From Methanimicrococcus sp. (GTDB taxonomy: Archaea; Halobacteriota; Methanosarcinia; Methanosarcinales; Methanosarcinaceae): a stretch of 6,528 nucleotides of DNA. Below, in pieces: positions 5,644 through 6,528 of the stretch. The stretch spans positions 1 to 6,528 of the forward strand of contig WRNK01000068.1 of NCBI GenBank assembly GCA_009776675.1, in the 5' to 3' direction. Position 1 is the first letter of the stretch. The number at the start of each line of letters is the position of its first letter. A model generated the notes under the pieces. That model worked only from the letters and a program-made list of their open reading frames with translations. It did no database searches and was not told where the DNA came from. The translations under genes and the position numbers were made by a program.

Positions 5644-6180
5644 ATGTCAAAAATCGTCGGCTTTTGCGGCAGTCCGAGAAAAGGAAATACGGAATTTTTA
5701 ATGAAAACAGCACTTGAAAGTGCTGAAAAGGCAGACCACGAAACGGAATATGTTTCTCTTCATAAAACAAAAATCGGATTTTGTACCGCATGCAATGCCT
5801 GTAAAATAACACATTCCGGCTGTGTTCAAAAAGATGATATGGCGATTTTTTGTGAAAAAATGAAAATGGCGGATATTTGGATTATCGGAACACCTGTTTA
5901 TTGGTGGGGTCCGACAGCTCAGATGAAAGTTTTCGTTGACAGGTGGTATGGACTCCCGAAAGACACGTTTAAAAACAAAAAAGCCGTTTTAATCGTTTGT
6001 ATGGAGGATGTTGAAGAAAAAACAGCTGCGCATACAATCGGTATGTTTAAAGATAGTTTCGACTATCTTGGCGTTGAATTGATTGATACCGTTCTGGCTA
6101 AAGGCGTTTGGGAAGCAGAAGATATACGCAAAAAACCTGAGATTATTCAACAAGCAAAAGATTTGGCTCAAAAATTATAA
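5644..6180 (+). CDS. Iron-sulfur flavoprotein (Isf-like), NADPH-dependent FMN reductase family
   Basis: A 178-residue flavodoxin-fold protein. FCGSPRKGNT (7-16) is the FMN phosphate-binding loop and GTPVYWWGPTAQMK (82-95) the second flavin-contact loop. Between them, C47-TA-C50-NA-C53 and C60 give CX2CX2CX6C, which falls in the compact CX2CX2CX4-7C pattern that holds the 4Fe-4S cluster in methanogen Isf proteins. Length is close to Isf (about 190). Family members are cytoplasmic electron carriers, often linked to oxidative-stress defence; the partner here is unknown. I chose ATG at 5644 because AAGGTGAT (5632-5639) is a near-full match to the archaeal anti-Shine-Dalgarno with proper spacing. 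The GTG at 5635 lies inside that site and is rejected. The promoter carries candidate operators, and a nitroreductase gene follows 65 bp downstream, probably co-transcribed. Confidence 0.9.
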   Translation: MSKIVGFCGSPRKGNTEFLMKTALESAEKADHETEYVSLHKTKIGFCTACNACKITHSGCVQKDDMAIFCEKMKMADIWIIGTPVYWWGPTAQMKVFVDRWYGLPKDTFKNKKAVLIVCMEDVEEKTAAHTIGMFKDSFDYLGVELIDTVLAKGVWEAEDIRKKPEIIQQAKDLAQKL

Positions 6181-6245
6181 ATAAACATTAGAAAAATTAG
6201 AATTAATTAATTTGTTAATTATGTTTTATAAAGAGGCGGCATTAC

Positions 6246-6528
6246 ATGCAAATCAGTAATGATGATATGAATATTTTGTTTAAAGAAGCTCGAACACATC
6301 GTGTTTTTGAAAATCGGGAAATTCCTGACAGTTTACTTGCAGAAATATACGACACATTAAAAATGGCACCGACCAGTGCAAATTGTCAACCGGGGCGTTT
6401 TATTTTCATCAAAAGCCCCGATGCAAAAAAGCGTCTTCTTTCTCATGTCCCAAAAAGCAATGTAAAAAAGATCGAAAGCGCAGCTGTTACGGTCATCATT
6501 GCCGGAGACACATGCTTTTATGAAAACA
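6246..6528 (+). CDS. Nitroreductase family protein, RutE/HadB-like (5' part)
   Basis: The first 94 codons of an FMN-dependent nitroreductase. EARTHRVFENREIP (14-27), APTSANCQPGRFIFI (41-55) and SAAVTVIIAGDTCFYE (78-93) match in order the landmarks of the RutE/HadB branch (ARTHNGW..., GPTSANCSPARIVF, APVTAIVAWDSEFYE in E. coli RutE, as I recall). The Arg-Thr-His and Pro-Thr-Ser-Ala-Asn segments contact FMN phosphate in this fold. RutE acts in pyrimidine degradation as a malonic semialdehyde reductase, but the true substrate here is unknown and no rut genes are visible. GAGG (6233-6236) precedes the ATG at a suitable distance. The 65-bp gap after the flavoprotein gene has no T-run terminator and no well-placed TATA box, so the two genes are likely one operon. 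The rest lies beyond the window. Confidence 0.88.
   Translation, partial: MQISNDDMNILFKEARTHRVFENREIPDSLLAEIYDTLKMAPTSANCQPGRFIFIKSPDAKKRLLSHVPKSNVKKIESAAVTVIIAGDTCFYEN

Noticed and set aside
5989..6171. Minus-strand 60-codon frame inside the flavoprotein gene
   Set aside because: Antisense shadow of a gene with clear FMN and cysteine motifs; no ribosome site.
6201..6232. AATTAATTAATT palindrome and TTTTATAAA as a separate nitroreductase promoter
   Set aside because: TTTTATAAA is only about 14 bp before the ATG, so transcription would start inside the gene. The other word is plain AT-rich sequence.

Overview
The window looks like a chromosomal segment of a low-GC euryarchaeon, most likely a methanogen of the Methanomicrobia/Methanosarcinales group (the lineage is an inference). 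The archaeal evidence is a family B replicative DNA polymerase with all exonuclease and polymerase motifs, an elongator tRNA-Met whose intron sits in a textbook bulge-helix-bulge splice site, TATA boxes about 25-30 bp upstream of expected starts, a GGTGAT-type Shine-Dalgarno sequence, and a flavoprotein with the compact cysteine motif typical of methanogen iron-sulfur flavoproteins.

Layout. Positions 1-2831 (minus) hold polB, whose C-terminal end runs off the window. It is preceded by a TATA box so close to the ATG that the mRNA is probably leaderless. Positions 2889-3371 (minus) encode a small protein that reads as two ribbon-helix-helix domains in tandem, probably a DNA-binding regulator. 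An AT-rich spacer of about 450 bp without a convincing gene follows. Positions 3840-4364 (minus) encode an unrecognised helical 174-residue protein with its own promoter, a palindrome upstream of the TATA box, leader hairpins and a terminator.

The most interesting stretch is about 4690-5330. It is a second, degenerate copy of the 3840-4364 gene and its promoter. The promoter, palindrome and leader hairpins are clearly retained, but the coding part has lost its start codon, carries a stop and a net 11-bp deletion, and is largely replaced by a 13-bp minisatellite (4766-5063). The phenylalanine-rich reading frames across the minisatellite are artefacts of the repeat.

Positions 5384-5495 (minus) are the intron-containing tRNA-Met, followed by a strong hairpin plus T7 terminator. 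Divergently, an Isf-like flavoprotein (5644-6180) and the start of a RutE/HadB-like nitroreductase (6246 onward) form a probable redox operon. Its promoter region carries two perfect inverted repeats, one abutting the TATA box, which suggests control by a dimeric regulator.
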